From Noviluteimonas lactosilytica (lineage in GTDB: Bacteria > Pseudomonadota > Gammaproteobacteria > Xanthomonadales > Xanthomonadaceae), in assembly GCF_020866925.1 (NCBI RefSeq), contig NZ_JAJGAK010000005.1, forward strand, positions 118,562 to 182,561: DNA of 64,000 nt, in the 5' to 3' direction. The notes beneath the pieces were generated by a model. That model saw only the letters and a program-made list of their open reading frames with translations, ran no database searches and had not been told where the DNA came from. Shown piece by piece: positions 55,980 through 63,779 of the stretch (the stretch's first letter is position 1; each line of letters opens with the position of its first letter). Position numbers and translations under genes: made by a program.

Positions 55980-56479
55980 TCAGCGATCGGTGGCGACCGT
56001 CACTACGTGCTCGATGCCGTGGCGGAACATCTTCGAGAACGGGCACAGGCGTTCTGTGTTGCGCGCGAGTTCCACCGCGAGCGCGCGTTCGACACCCGGC
56101 ACGTTGACGCGCACACCAGCCGAAAGCAGGTACAGCCCGTCCACGGGATCGCGCGCGAGCGTCACTGCGGCATCGACGGTCATGTCCTTCAGAACCACGC
56201 CTGCGCGGCGCGCCAGCAACATCAGCGCACCGTGAAAGCATGTGGCGAAACCGGCCGCGAGCAGTTGCTCGGGGTTGGTGCCTCCGCCCGGGCCCCGAGC
56301 GCGGCATGCAGGTTGAGGTTCAGATCGAGTGCGCCGTCATCGGACCTGACCACGCCGGAAAACCATGCATCGGCATCCTCGGCCGGGGTCACGCGAACGC
56401 GACCGACGTGGAGCGCCTGCGCTTCGTCTCCATAGTACTTGTCGAGCAAGGGCGTGGACGACGACTGCGGTGTATTCAT
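55980..56479 (-). pseudogene. ohr: Organic hydroperoxide resistance protein (Ohr/OsmC) with a single-base frameshift
   Basis: Read from the ATG at 56479, the Ohr N-terminus (LDKYYGDEAQALHVGRVRVT) is in frame to about 56297. There the frame shifts: the conserved GTNPEQLLAAGFATCFHGAL and later RLCPFSKMFRHGIE are in another frame, ending at 55980. Adding one G in the run at 56293-56296 restores a 166-residue Ohr with both redox Cys. A real mutation or a sequencing error in a homopolymer fits equally. The start overlaps the LysR stop (ATGA). Confidence 0.88.
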
Positions 56480-57468
56480 GCGAGGCTCCTGGTGGCGATT
56501 TCAGTCACGCAATCGAGGTTCAGGGCCCGAACTTGCGTAGTGACGAAGTCGATGAAGGCGCGGATGCGCTTGGGCTGTTGTCGCCGGCTCAGGTAGCACA
56601 GGTAGTGCCCCTGGTCGTCGGGAGAGAACTCGTGGAGACATTCCACCAACGCGCCCGTTCGCAGTGCACCGCAAACCTGGAACTCCGGCAGTTGTGCAAT
56701 CCCGCGCCCGTTGCGCACGGCGCTCATGATCAGGTCGTCGTCGTTGAGCACGATGTCGCCGTGTGGCGTGACGGGATGCGCGCGGCCATCGACCTTAAAG
56801 TCCCAGCAGTGCAAGCGCCCGTTCGGCAGCCTGCGGTTGATGCACGCATGCTGCGTGAGTTCTTCGATGGTCGTGGGAAGTCCATGCTTTCGCGCGTAGT
56901 CAGGCGAAGCGCAGACACGCATTTGCAGCGGGATGATCTGCTTGGCGATCACCTGGCAGTCGCCGAGCCGGCCGTCGCGGAAAGCGATGTCGACGCGGTC
57001 TACCGTCAAGTCGATCTCTCGCTCGTGTAGCGTCAACTCGATGGCGATGTCCGGGTAGAGTTTGCGGAACTCATTCATCAGCGGCGCGAGGACCTTGCGT
57101 CCGAACCCGTGCGGCGCGCCGATGCGCAGGATCCCGCGCGGCGGGCCCTCGCGCAGGTCGCGCATCTCCTCCAGCGCCTGCAGGATCCGATCAACACCGG
57201 GGAGGCAGTTCTCGAAGAACCGTTCGCCTTCTGGGGTCAGGTGCGTGCTGCGCGTCGTGCGCGCGAACAAGCGCGCACCCAGTTGCACCTCCAGCTTCTG
57301 CACGCTGCGGCTGACCGCCGAACGTCCGACGCCCAGGCGATCCGACGCGCGCGCGAAGCTGCCTTCGTGTGCGACCGCGATGAACGCCATGATGCCGGAG
57401 TAGCTGGCGGTGAAGCTGGAGTGCAGGGTGTCCAGGCGGTCCGCCGGAATCGGGGTCATCACATTCAT
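56476..57468 (-). CDS. LysR-family transcriptional regulator
   Basis: 330 residues. HTH at about 38-57 (SFARASDRLGVGRSAVSRSV), effector domain follows (GILRIGAPHGFGRKVLAP...). A longer N-terminus than most LysR proteins (about 20 extra residues). It reads into ohr with a 4-nt overlap, so it probably controls ohr and itself; ohr in other bacteria is usually under the MarR-type OhrR, so this pairing is unusual. Confidence 0.9.
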   Translation of the reverse strand: MNVMTPIPADRLDTLHSSFTASYSGIMAFIAVAHEGSFARASDRLGVGRSAVSRSVQKLEVQLGARLFARTTRSTHLTPEGERFFENCLPGVDRILQALEEMRDLREGPPRGILRIGAPHGFGRKVLAPLMNEFRKLYPDIAIELTLHEREIDLTVDRVDIAFRDGRLGDCQVIAKQIIPLQMRVCASPDYARKHGLPTTIEELTQHACINRRLPNGRLHCWDFKVDGRAHPVTPHGDIVLNDDDLIMSAVRNGRGIAQLPEFQVCGALRTGALVECLHEFSPDDQGHYLCYLSRRQQPKRIRAFIDFVTTQVRALNLDCVTEIATRSLA

Positions 57469-57699
57469 TGCGGGGCTTCATCTCGGATCACTTCCATCAC
57501 GACGCCATCGTATTTCTCCGCGATATCTCGCCGGTAGGACCGGCGTCGTGCGCACTGTGGTTCCCGTACGGAATCAATGAATAGGGCAGGGGTTTGATAG
57601 CGATTGATGCCGAACGGGAAGCGGCGTGCATACACATGCAGGGCTACAGTCGCCTGGGCGCAGCTCCTAGCATCTCGAGGTTTGAACACGGGCCCGGAC

Positions 57700-58191
57700 A
57701 TGCTGCTGACCGAAACCTCCGCCGATATCGCCACGACAATCGAGGTCGACGCCCATGGCTCGCCGGTCACCGTCGAAGCTGCGACGTGGCTTGTGTGCTT
57801 CGTCCCGGGATTGCAGCGTCAGTGGTGGCACCGCTTCGCACACGCCAGGCACAAACATGTGTTTGCGCTGCGCCCGCTCGACGACGGCACGTGGTTGCTG
57901 GTGGAACCCTGGTGGACACGGATGATGGTCAACGTGCTTACGCTCGACCAGGCCACCAAATTCCTCCGGTGGGGCGCGCGGGGCGATGTCCTCAAGGTCT
58001 GCGAAAGGATTCCGGGGCGCGGCAGCCAGATGCGCGGCTGGGCCAACTGCAGCGTGCTGGTCTCCTACATGCTCGGCCGGTGCTACTGGACGTGGACACC
58101 CAATGGCCTGTACCGCAGGTTGAAGGCCGAACCGGAGGTCGTGTCGGTGAACGTGGACGCATACCTCAGCGCGCTGCGCACGGAAGCGTGA
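57700..58191 (+). CDS. Hypothetical protein, converging with and overlapping the oxidase-kinase gene
   Basis: 163 residues from the ATG at 57700; an upstream ATG at 57607 would add 31. A Trp-rich protein (FVPGLQRQWWHRFAH; WTWTPNGLYRRL). NCSVLVSYMLG resembles the Cys element of papain-like folds, but no further evidence. Its last 26 nt overlap the 3' end of the gene on the other strand (58166-58191). Confidence 0.62.
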   Translation: MLLTETSADIATTIEVDAHGSPVTVEAATWLVCFVPGLQRQWWHRFAHARHKHVFALRPLDDGTWLLVEPWWTRMMVNVLTLDQATKFLRWGARGDVLKVCERIPGRGSQMRGWANCSVLVSYMLGRCYWTWTPNGLYRRLKAEPEVVSVNVDAYLSALRTEA

Positions 58192-59875
58192 CGAAGAACG
58201 TGCTGCCTTCGCCAGCGCCTGCGCTGACCGCCCACACCGATCCACCGTGCATTTGCACCAGCCGCTTGACCAGCGAGAGGCCGATACCGAGGCCTCCCTG
58301 CGAAAGCGCGGTGCTTGTCGGGATCTGCGAGAACAACTCGAAGACGCTGTCGAGCGCGGCGGCATCGATACCGACGCCCGTATCTCGCACCTGGATCAGC
58401 GCACGGCCATCGATGACGTCCGCGGAGAGGTCGATGCGCCCTTCTGGCGGCGTGTACTTCGCTGCGTTTCCAAGCAGGTTGCCGAAGACCTGGGCGAGCC
58501 GGGTGCGGTCCGCGTCGACGTAGATCGCGGCGGAAGGAAGCGACACGATCAATTCGTGTCGGCCGGCTTCGACCGAGGCGTGCGTGGCCTCGATCGCGTC
58601 CTTCAGCACCCCACGCAGGTCGACGGTTTCCAACTGGAGTTCGATCTTGTTGTTGTTGATGCGGGACACGTCGAGCAGGTCGTCGATGAGACGCACCATG
58701 TGGCAGAGTTGCCGCGCCATGACGGCGCGCGTCTTCGCCGCCGTTTCCAGCGGCGGATTCATGTCGAGCACCGCCAGGCCGGTCCGGATCGGCGCGAGTG
58801 GGTTGCGCAACTCGTGCGCCAGAGTTGCGATAAATTCTTCCTTCCTTCGATCGGCTTCCCCTACCTTCGCTTCCGCGATGCGTCGTTCGTGGATATCCAC
58901 GCACGTTCCGTAGAAGCGCCTGGGTCGCCCGGTCGCAGGTTCCATCTCCGGTTCTGCACGCGCGAGGAACCAACGATACGCACCGCTGGCTGCCCGGATT
59001 CGGTGTTCGACGGTGAAGGGTTCTCCCAACTCCCGGGCGTGGTGGAATCGCGCCATCGTGTGCTCGACGTCGTCGGGGTGAAGCGCCGCAACGGCCGAAT
59101 CATCGGCCGCGCCCTGCACGAAGGCGATCCCGGTGTACCGGCTCCACTGCCGGTTGACGAACTCCACGCGGCCTTCGCCATCAGTGATCCACATGATCTG
59201 CGGCACGGCATTGGCGATGGACCGAAAGCGTGCTTCGCAGCCGTGGACGGTGGCATCGCGATGGCTCGCGAACGCGTGGTTCACGTCGCGATGCGCGGCC
59301 TCGTCGACGCGCAGTTGCATCACGACGTCTCGCAGGCGCGCGTCGTGCGGGAGCATCCAGTAATCGATCGCGATCGGCGGTGCAGGTGCGTTGTCGATGC
59401 GGCCCGCTTCGATCTCGTCGAGGTAGCGGGTGTAGATCTCGATCGCTTCTTCACGCAGGTAGCCCACCACCCGGTGCGCCATGCGGGAAGACGCGAGGTG
59501 GAGCATGAGGTAGCCGTGGAAGAACACCGCCTGCGCGACAAGCGCCGTCGTGCGTTCGAACCGCGTTGGTTGGGCGATCCGCATGAAGATCATCAGGTGC
59601 ATGCGCTTGTTGTCGGCCTCGTCAAGCAACCGGCGGATCGATCCGTTGTCGTCGCTCATCCGACGCAGGCAACGCAGGTGCAGCATCGCGCCAGCCACCA
59701 TGCCCGGCACGGCGGCGACCATGCCCACGACGAGTACGCGGCTGCAGTAGCGCTTTCCGTAACACGCCTCGGCCAGGAGGCGAATCGTCCGGGCGATGCC
59801 GCGAGCGACGCGATCGCAGGGTGTGCGGACGGGATGGTGCGACTCAACCGGCACCTGTTTGGCACGAACGTGCAT
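58166..59875 (-). CDS. Alternative-oxidase-like domain fused to PAS and histidine kinase
   Basis: 569 residues in one frame. Residues 13-200 match alternative oxidase throughout: HHPVRTPCDRVA, VAAVPGMVAGAMLHLRCLRR (53-72), the RMHLM region, VGYLREEAIEIYTRYLDEIE (137-156), AIDYWMLP and RDVVMQLRVDEAAHRDVNH (182-200). Of six diiron ligands His93, Glu143, Glu192 and His195 remain, while Gly51 and Lys90 stand where Glu is required. Tyr148 is kept. Then PAS (about 215-330, with WITDGEGRVEFVN), HisKA with His354 (LAHELRNPL), and HATPase with Asn470, DTGVGID and GGLGIGL. No receiver domain. Probably a membrane-surface redox or quinol sensor; no response regulator adjoins it. Confidence 0.93.
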   Translation of the reverse strand: MHVRAKQVPVESHHPVRTPCDRVARGIARTIRLLAEACYGKRYCSRVLVVGMVAAVPGMVAGAMLHLRCLRRMSDDNGSIRRLLDEADNKRMHLMIFMRIAQPTRFERTTALVAQAVFFHGYLMLHLASSRMAHRVVGYLREEAIEIYTRYLDEIEAGRIDNAPAPPIAIDYWMLPHDARLRDVVMQLRVDEAAHRDVNHAFASHRDATVHGCEARFRSIANAVPQIMWITDGEGRVEFVNRQWSRYTGIAFVQGAADDSAVAALHPDDVEHTMARFHHARELGEPFTVEHRIRAASGAYRWFLARAEPEMEPATGRPRRFYGTCVDIHERRIAEAKVGEADRRKEEFIATLAHELRNPLAPIRTGLAVLDMNPPLETAAKTRAVMARQLCHMVRLIDDLLDVSRINNNKIELQLETVDLRGVLKDAIEATHASVEAGRHELIVSLPSAAIYVDADRTRLAQVFGNLLGNAAKYTPPEGRIDLSADVIDGRALIQVRDTGVGIDAAALDSVFELFSQIPTSTALSQGGLGIGLSLVKRLVQMHGGSVWAVSAGAGEGSTFFVTLPCAAR

Positions 59876-59894
59876 GGCGTTCCAATGTGTCGCG

Positions 59895-59921
59895 GGAGGC
59901 GTCGCGTCATGCGACGCCTCC
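59895..59921. terminator. Perfect hairpin between hydrolase and oxidase-kinase genes
   Basis: GGAGGCGTCGC (59895-59905) and GCGACGCCTCC (59911-59921), 11 bp with a 5-nt loop, no U run. Could attenuate read-through from the hydrolase gene into the kinase gene, or separate the messages. Confidence 0.55.
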
Positions 59922-59935
59922 TCGAGGGTGCGTCG

Positions 59936-60925
59936 TCAGCCGCGAATGAACTTCAACAGATCCTGGTTGATCACGTCGGAGTGCGTCGTGCACATGCCAT
60001 GCGGGAACTTTTCGTAGATCTGCAACGTCGCGTTCTGCAGCAACTTGCTGGAGAGCATCGCCGAGTCGGCGATGGGGACGACCTGGTCGTCGTCGCCGTG
60101 CATCACCAGCGTGGGCACGGTGATCGCGCGCAGATCATCGGTGAAGTCGGTCTCCGAGAACGCCTTGGAGCCGACGAGCTGCGCCTGCGCGCTGCCCGCC
60201 ATCGCCTGTCGCCACCAGTTCTGGATTACGCCCTGGAGCGGCTTCGCGCCCGGGCGGTTGTACCCGTAGAACGGGCCGCTGGCGAAGTCCAGGTAGAACT
60301 GCGCGCGGTTGGCCGCCAACTGCTTGCGCATCCCGTCGAACACTTCGACCGGAATGCCGCCCGGATTGCCCGGCGTCTTGATCATGAGCGGCGGCACGGC
60401 GCCGATCAGGACGAGTTTGCCGACGCGCCCCATGGGCTGACCATGCTTGGCGACGTAGCGCGTCGCTTCACCGCCGCCGGTCGAGTGCCCGATGTGCACG
60501 GCGTTGCGCAGATCGAGATGCTGCACGACCGTCGCGACGTCCGCGGCGTAGTGATCCATGTCGTGACCATCGCGCACTTGCGACGAGCGACCATGGCCGC
60601 GGCGATCGTGCGCGATGACGCGATATCCCTGCTCGACGAAGAAGAGCGCCTGCGCGTCCCAGTCGTCGCTGCTCAGCGGCCAGCCGTGATGGAGCACGAT
60701 CGGCTGTGCGCCTTTGCGGCCCCAGTCCTTGTAGAAGATTTCAACGCCGTCTTTGGTGGTGACCGTGTTCATCGTGGGGTCGCTCGAGTCGTGGGAGAGT
60801 GCGGAAGAAGCGTTGGCGGCAAAGGGGATGGTCGATGCAGTCGCCAGCGTGGTGGCGCTCAGGCCGATGGCAAGAAAACCCCGTCGATCGGGATTCACGG
60901 GCCCGGGTGTGTTGGTGTTGCTCAT
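59936..60925 (-). CDS. Exported alpha/beta hydrolase, non-heme chloroperoxidase/arylesterase type
   Basis: 329 residues with a twin-arginine signal (DRRGFLAIGL, about residues 13-22), so it is exported folded. The serine triad is visible: GHSTGGGE, Asp in MHGDDDQVVP, His in KFPHGM. HHGWPLSSDDWD holds the oxyanion His-Gly. Family members act as esterases, lactonases or perhydrolases. AGGAGCAGG precedes the ATG. Same strand and 60 nt before the oxidase-kinase gene. Confidence 0.92.
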   Translation of the reverse strand: MSNTNTPGPVNPDRRGFLAIGLSATTLATASTIPFAANASSALSHDSSDPTMNTVTTKDGVEIFYKDWGRKGAQPIVLHHGWPLSSDDWDAQALFFVEQGYRVIAHDRRGHGRSSQVRDGHDMDHYAADVATVVQHLDLRNAVHIGHSTGGGEATRYVAKHGQPMGRVGKLVLIGAVPPLMIKTPGNPGGIPVEVFDGMRKQLAANRAQFYLDFASGPFYGYNRPGAKPLQGVIQNWWRQAMAGSAQAQLVGSKAFSETDFTDDLRAITVPTLVMHGDDDQVVPIADSAMLSSKLLQNATLQIYEKFPHGMCTTHSDVINQDLLKFIRG

Positions 60926-61129
60926 GTCCTGCTCCTGTGTTTGGCAAGCGCATGCAAAGTAGATGCGGGTGGTGAGCGCCGGTAGACACGCGGGGGTGCG
61001 CACCGCGTTGAATGTTTGGAATCAATGCTGCGCGTTGGTTCCGGGCAGGCAACACGGTGTGTACGCTGCAGGCGATACTGCGACGGGATTCGGCGCAATA
61101 GGATGCGGATCGCAAGCCGGAGAATCCCC

Positions 61130-61816
61130 ATGCGATCATCAAAAGCAAAAGCCCCGTGGACTGTCGTTACCTCATCGGTACCGACGCGCGAACTCGCAGG
61201 CGTGCTGGTGCCGGATACGCCGCTGGTAGCAGAAGCCATCGCGATGGCGCGCGCGCGCTCGGAGCCGTACCTGTTCAATCACGTGATGCGATCGTGGCTG
61301 TTCGCGTCGATCGTTGCAGAACAGAAGGGCGAGCCTTACGACACTGAAGTGCTGGCGGTGTCTGCGCTACTGCACGACATAGCCTTGTCGGACCCGTCGC
61401 CTGGTCCTTTGCGATTCGAAGTGGAAGGCGCCAACACAGCGCGGGACTTCGCACGCGAACGTGGTGTCGATGCGCGACGCTCGCAGTTGATCTGGGACAG
61501 CATCGCGCTTAACTCGACGCCATCGATCTGCCTGCACAAGGAGACGGAGGCCGCGCTGTGCACCATGGGCGTTGCGCTCGACTGGGGCGGGTGGGGTTAC
61601 GACGACATTCCGGCCGAACGCATTGCGCGAATCGTGGCGAAGTTCCCGCGCCGGGATATGAAGCAGAATTTCATGAAGGCGGTCTGCGGTCTCTGCGAGC
61701 GCGCCCCCGAGAAGACATACGACAACTTCGCACGCGACTTCGGCACGCGCTTCGTTCCCGGTTACAAAGCGCCGTCGATGGTCGATGTTTTGATGGAGTC
61801 GCCGTTCGATGAGTAA
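61130..61816 (+). CDS. HD-domain protein (cyanamide hydratase-like)
   Basis: 228 residues. The metal-binding set is His51, His82 and Asp83 (SALLHDIALS), with NHVMRSWLF typical of the Ddi2/Ddi3 cyanamide hydratase and related HD hydrolases. GGAGAATCC lies 4-9 nt before the ATG. Substrate not determined; other HD enzymes look alike. Confidence 0.83.
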   Translation: MRSSKAKAPWTVVTSSVPTRELAGVLVPDTPLVAEAIAMARARSEPYLFNHVMRSWLFASIVAEQKGEPYDTEVLAVSALLHDIALSDPSPGPLRFEVEGANTARDFARERGVDARRSQLIWDSIALNSTPSICLHKETEAALCTMGVALDWGGWGYDDIPAERIARIVAKFPRRDMKQNFMKAVCGLCERAPEKTYDNFARDFGTRFVPGYKAPSMVDVLMESPFDE

Positions 61817-62083
61817 GGGTTCCGTGCCCCGCCGTGCGGTCTAGCCGTGTATCCGCCTCCCCCGAACGACTGGCAGCCAAGGCGTCGGTGCCGCCCGGTA
61901 CGCGCGTGACTCGGCATGGCGGTAATGTCCGCTTTTGGCCGAAAGCGGACCTCTCGGTGTCCGCTTTGGGGTGCAACGTGACTGGCAGTCACTGGTGACC
62001 GCTCTGACATTGCCGCGAATCACAGGGCAGGGCCGCTCTTAGTGTCTTCGTTCATCGGCGCGCGCGTGCTGCCTTGGCACCAA
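61817..62083. other. Gene-free stretch with a composite palindrome
   Basis: 267 bp. Holds repeat copies at 61923-62008. Nothing else supported. Confidence 0.5.
61923..62008. repeat. Composite palindromic element, copy 3
   Basis: An intact small unit AATGTCCGCTTTTGGCCG plus AAAGCGGACC (61923-61952) is followed by GTGTCCGCTTTGGGG and a centre with GTGACTGGCAGTCAC and GGTGACCGCT. Right end decayed. Confidence 0.75.
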
Positions 62084-62386
62084 TCAATCGGCGTGACGAG
62101 TGTGCCTAGCCTGCTCTAAATCCAGCCAGTGCGTTCTCACCCTTGCCCGAACGGATTCCCACTTCGCAGATGACTCAAGCGTGGCCCAGCCGTGGGCAGC
62201 TAATGGAGCGACGTAATCCCAAGACTTGCTCTTGTGTACAGCGCGAAGCGCAGACGCGAACGCACGAATCTGCGCATCCAAACGGATCGCATCGAAATCG
62301 ACCATGAGAACTGAGCCAGTGGCGCGAGCTGCACGGAGGCTCAAAGTCAGCGACGCGATTCGATCATCGCCATGCCACGGCAGCAT
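62084..62386 (-). CDS. Small hypothetical protein
   Basis: 100 residues from 62386, or 73 from MVDFDAIRLD (62305), which looks the better start by composition. Soluble and helical. Family unknown. Confidence 0.42.
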   Translation of the reverse strand: MLPWHGDDRIASLTLSLRAARATGSVLMVDFDAIRLDAQIRAFASALRAVHKSKSWDYVAPLAAHGWATLESSAKWESVRARVRTHWLDLEQARHTRHAD

Positions 62387-62451
62387 ACCGCGCCCAGTCT
62401 GTCCCGTCGCCTAGAGGCCGCCGGCCCTCCAGGCAACATCTGAACTGCCTG

Positions 62452-62480
62452 AATGTCTGCTTTTGGCCCGAGAGCGGACG
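62452..62480. repeat. Palindromic repeat copy 11
   Basis: AATGTCTGCTTTTGGCCC and GAGAGCGGACG; mild decay. Confidence 0.7.
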
Positions 62481-62557
62481 CATGAACCCGACTTTCACTT
62501 CCCTTCGGCGTATAAGAGATCTGCATCACGGCGAGTACATAGCGCCGCAGCCATCGA

Positions 62558-62573
62558 GCCTCCGTGCAGCTCC
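62558..62573 (+). repeat. 16-bp repeat shared with 35846-35861
   Basis: GCCTCCGTGCAGCTCC, 18 nt before the start of a three-gene operon of small proteins. Confidence 0.35.
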
Positions 62574-62590
62574 ATGTTCAGGACGCTGCC

Positions 62591-62791
62591 ATGAGTTTCG
62601 AAACGTCATCTACAAGCCAACGACTTGCCGCCGCAATTTGTGAGAACCGGCGGCTACGCGCCGAGTCCGAGCAATTCTTGGCGACTCTCAGGCGACCCGA
62701 TAAGCTTTTGCAGCGGGAAAACGCGCCGTCCACTGAAGCGCAGGCGAGCGATTTCGAAAGCCAAACGCCATCTGGGCAGGCGCCGAAATGA
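62591..62791 (+). CDS. Small hypothetical protein, first of three overlapping genes
   Basis: 66 residues, helical with many Glu, Arg and Ser (AAAICENRRLRAESEQFLAT). Stop overlaps the next start as ATGA (62788-62791). Unknown family. Confidence 0.55.
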   Translation: MSFETSSTSQRLAAAICENRRLRAESEQFLATLRRPDKLLQRENAPSTEAQASDFESQTPSGQAPK

Positions 62792-63024
62792 CCTCTTTTT
62801 CTGACGAAGAGCGCCACGCATTCTTTGGGTCCATTGCCAGAGATGGCGCCGGTGCGGAACACCTGGTCGGGCTCACTTCTGCAGAGACCTCCACGTACTT
62901 GGCTTTTCGCAAACGATCCTTGGATGGCCATTCTGCATATGCAGTTGGCATCAGTGAACACATCGCACTTTACGAAAAGCACCGGAAGGCGTGCCGGGTA
63001 AGACTCATGGAACCCGGTGAGTGA
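62788..63024 (+). CDS. Small hypothetical protein, second of three
   Basis: 78 residues, soluble: SFSDEERHAFFGSIARDGAG at the start, helical GHSAYAVGISEHIALYEKHR at the end. Overlaps both neighbours by 4 nt. No family recognised. Confidence 0.6.
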   Translation: MTSFSDEERHAFFGSIARDGAGAEHLVGLTSAETSTYLAFRKRSLDGHSAYAVGISEHIALYEKHRKACRVRLMEPGE

Positions 63025-63242
63025 CCGGCTGCGAGGTGCAAGTGGAACACGCAATGCATCTTTTGGGCGAGTTCTGCATCCGCCTTGAGCATGTTTCGCT
63101 GGTGAGCCCCGTGCTAGGCAGCCGAGGCGGGTACGGGTTCTCTGTAGTGCTCTTGGGTTGCCACACGCTGTCGTTGGCGTTCAGCTCCAACGAAGAAGCG
63201 GTCAGCGCCCGTGCAGACCTGCTAAAGGCGCTCGACAATTGA
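63021..63242 (+). CDS. Small hypothetical protein, third of three
   Basis: 73 residues from a GTG start that overlaps the previous stop (GTGA). Compact alpha/beta composition (GYGFSVVLLGCHTLSLAFSS) resembling a small ferredoxin-like fold. Unknown. Confidence 0.55.
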   Translation: MTGCEVQVEHAMHLLGEFCIRLEHVSLVSPVLGSRGGYGFSVVLLGCHTLSLAFSSNEEAVSARADLLKALDN

Positions 63243-63259
63243 AGTAGGCACGAGTTGGC

Positions 63260-63290
63260 CGCTGTCCGCTCCAGGCGCCGATAGCGACGA
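63260..63290. repeat. Palindromic repeat copy 12 (decayed)
   Basis: CTGTCCGCTCCAGGCGCCG and ATAGCGACG. Confidence 0.45.
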
Positions 63291-63414
63291 TTGAGTGCGC
63301 GTTATCCGTCAGAAATCCGAGCTAGTTGCACAGCACGCGCGCGAATCGTTGCGAGACAAGCATCGCCCCTTAGGAGCGACCATTCCCGTCCTTGAGCTCC
63401 CACATCGTGTTGCC

Positions 63415-63738
63415 ATGAACCCGCGCAGCCTCCAACTCGAGGAGCCAGCCAACTGCGCGCACTGCGATGCCGTCTGCTGTCGCATGATCGTGGTGCTGCA
63501 GCCCGAGGACAACATTCCCGCCCACCTCACTACGCGCCTCCCGAGCGGGTTGCTGGTTATGGCCCACGACGACGACGGCTGGTGCGTAGCAATGGATGGT
63601 TCCCGCATGAACTGCGGCATCTACGAAAGCCGCCCCGCGGTGTGTCGCCGATTCGTCATGGGCGGCCCATACTGCCGGGCCGTTCGCGCCGAATACGCTG
63701 AAGAGCGAGCTCGCGAGATCGATCTCCTCTTGGTATGA
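63415..63738 (+). CDS. YkgJ-family Cys-cluster protein (zinc/iron chelating)
   Basis: 107 residues. CAHCDAVCC (Cys14, 17, 21, 22) with later Cys in NCGIYESRPAVCRRF and GPYCRAVR matches the CxxCxxxCC cluster family, whose members probably bind a metal or Fe-S centre. ATG at 63415; a longer frame starts at GTG 63295 but has no family match. Single gene. Confidence 0.82.
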   Translation: MNPRSLQLEEPANCAHCDAVCCRMIVVLQPEDNIPAHLTTRLPSGLLVMAHDDDGWCVAMDGSRMNCGIYESRPAVCRRFVMGGPYCRAVRAEYAEERAREIDLLLV

Positions 63739-63779
63739 CCTGCAATCGCGATGGCCGATCCAACCTTCTTCCTTCCAGG

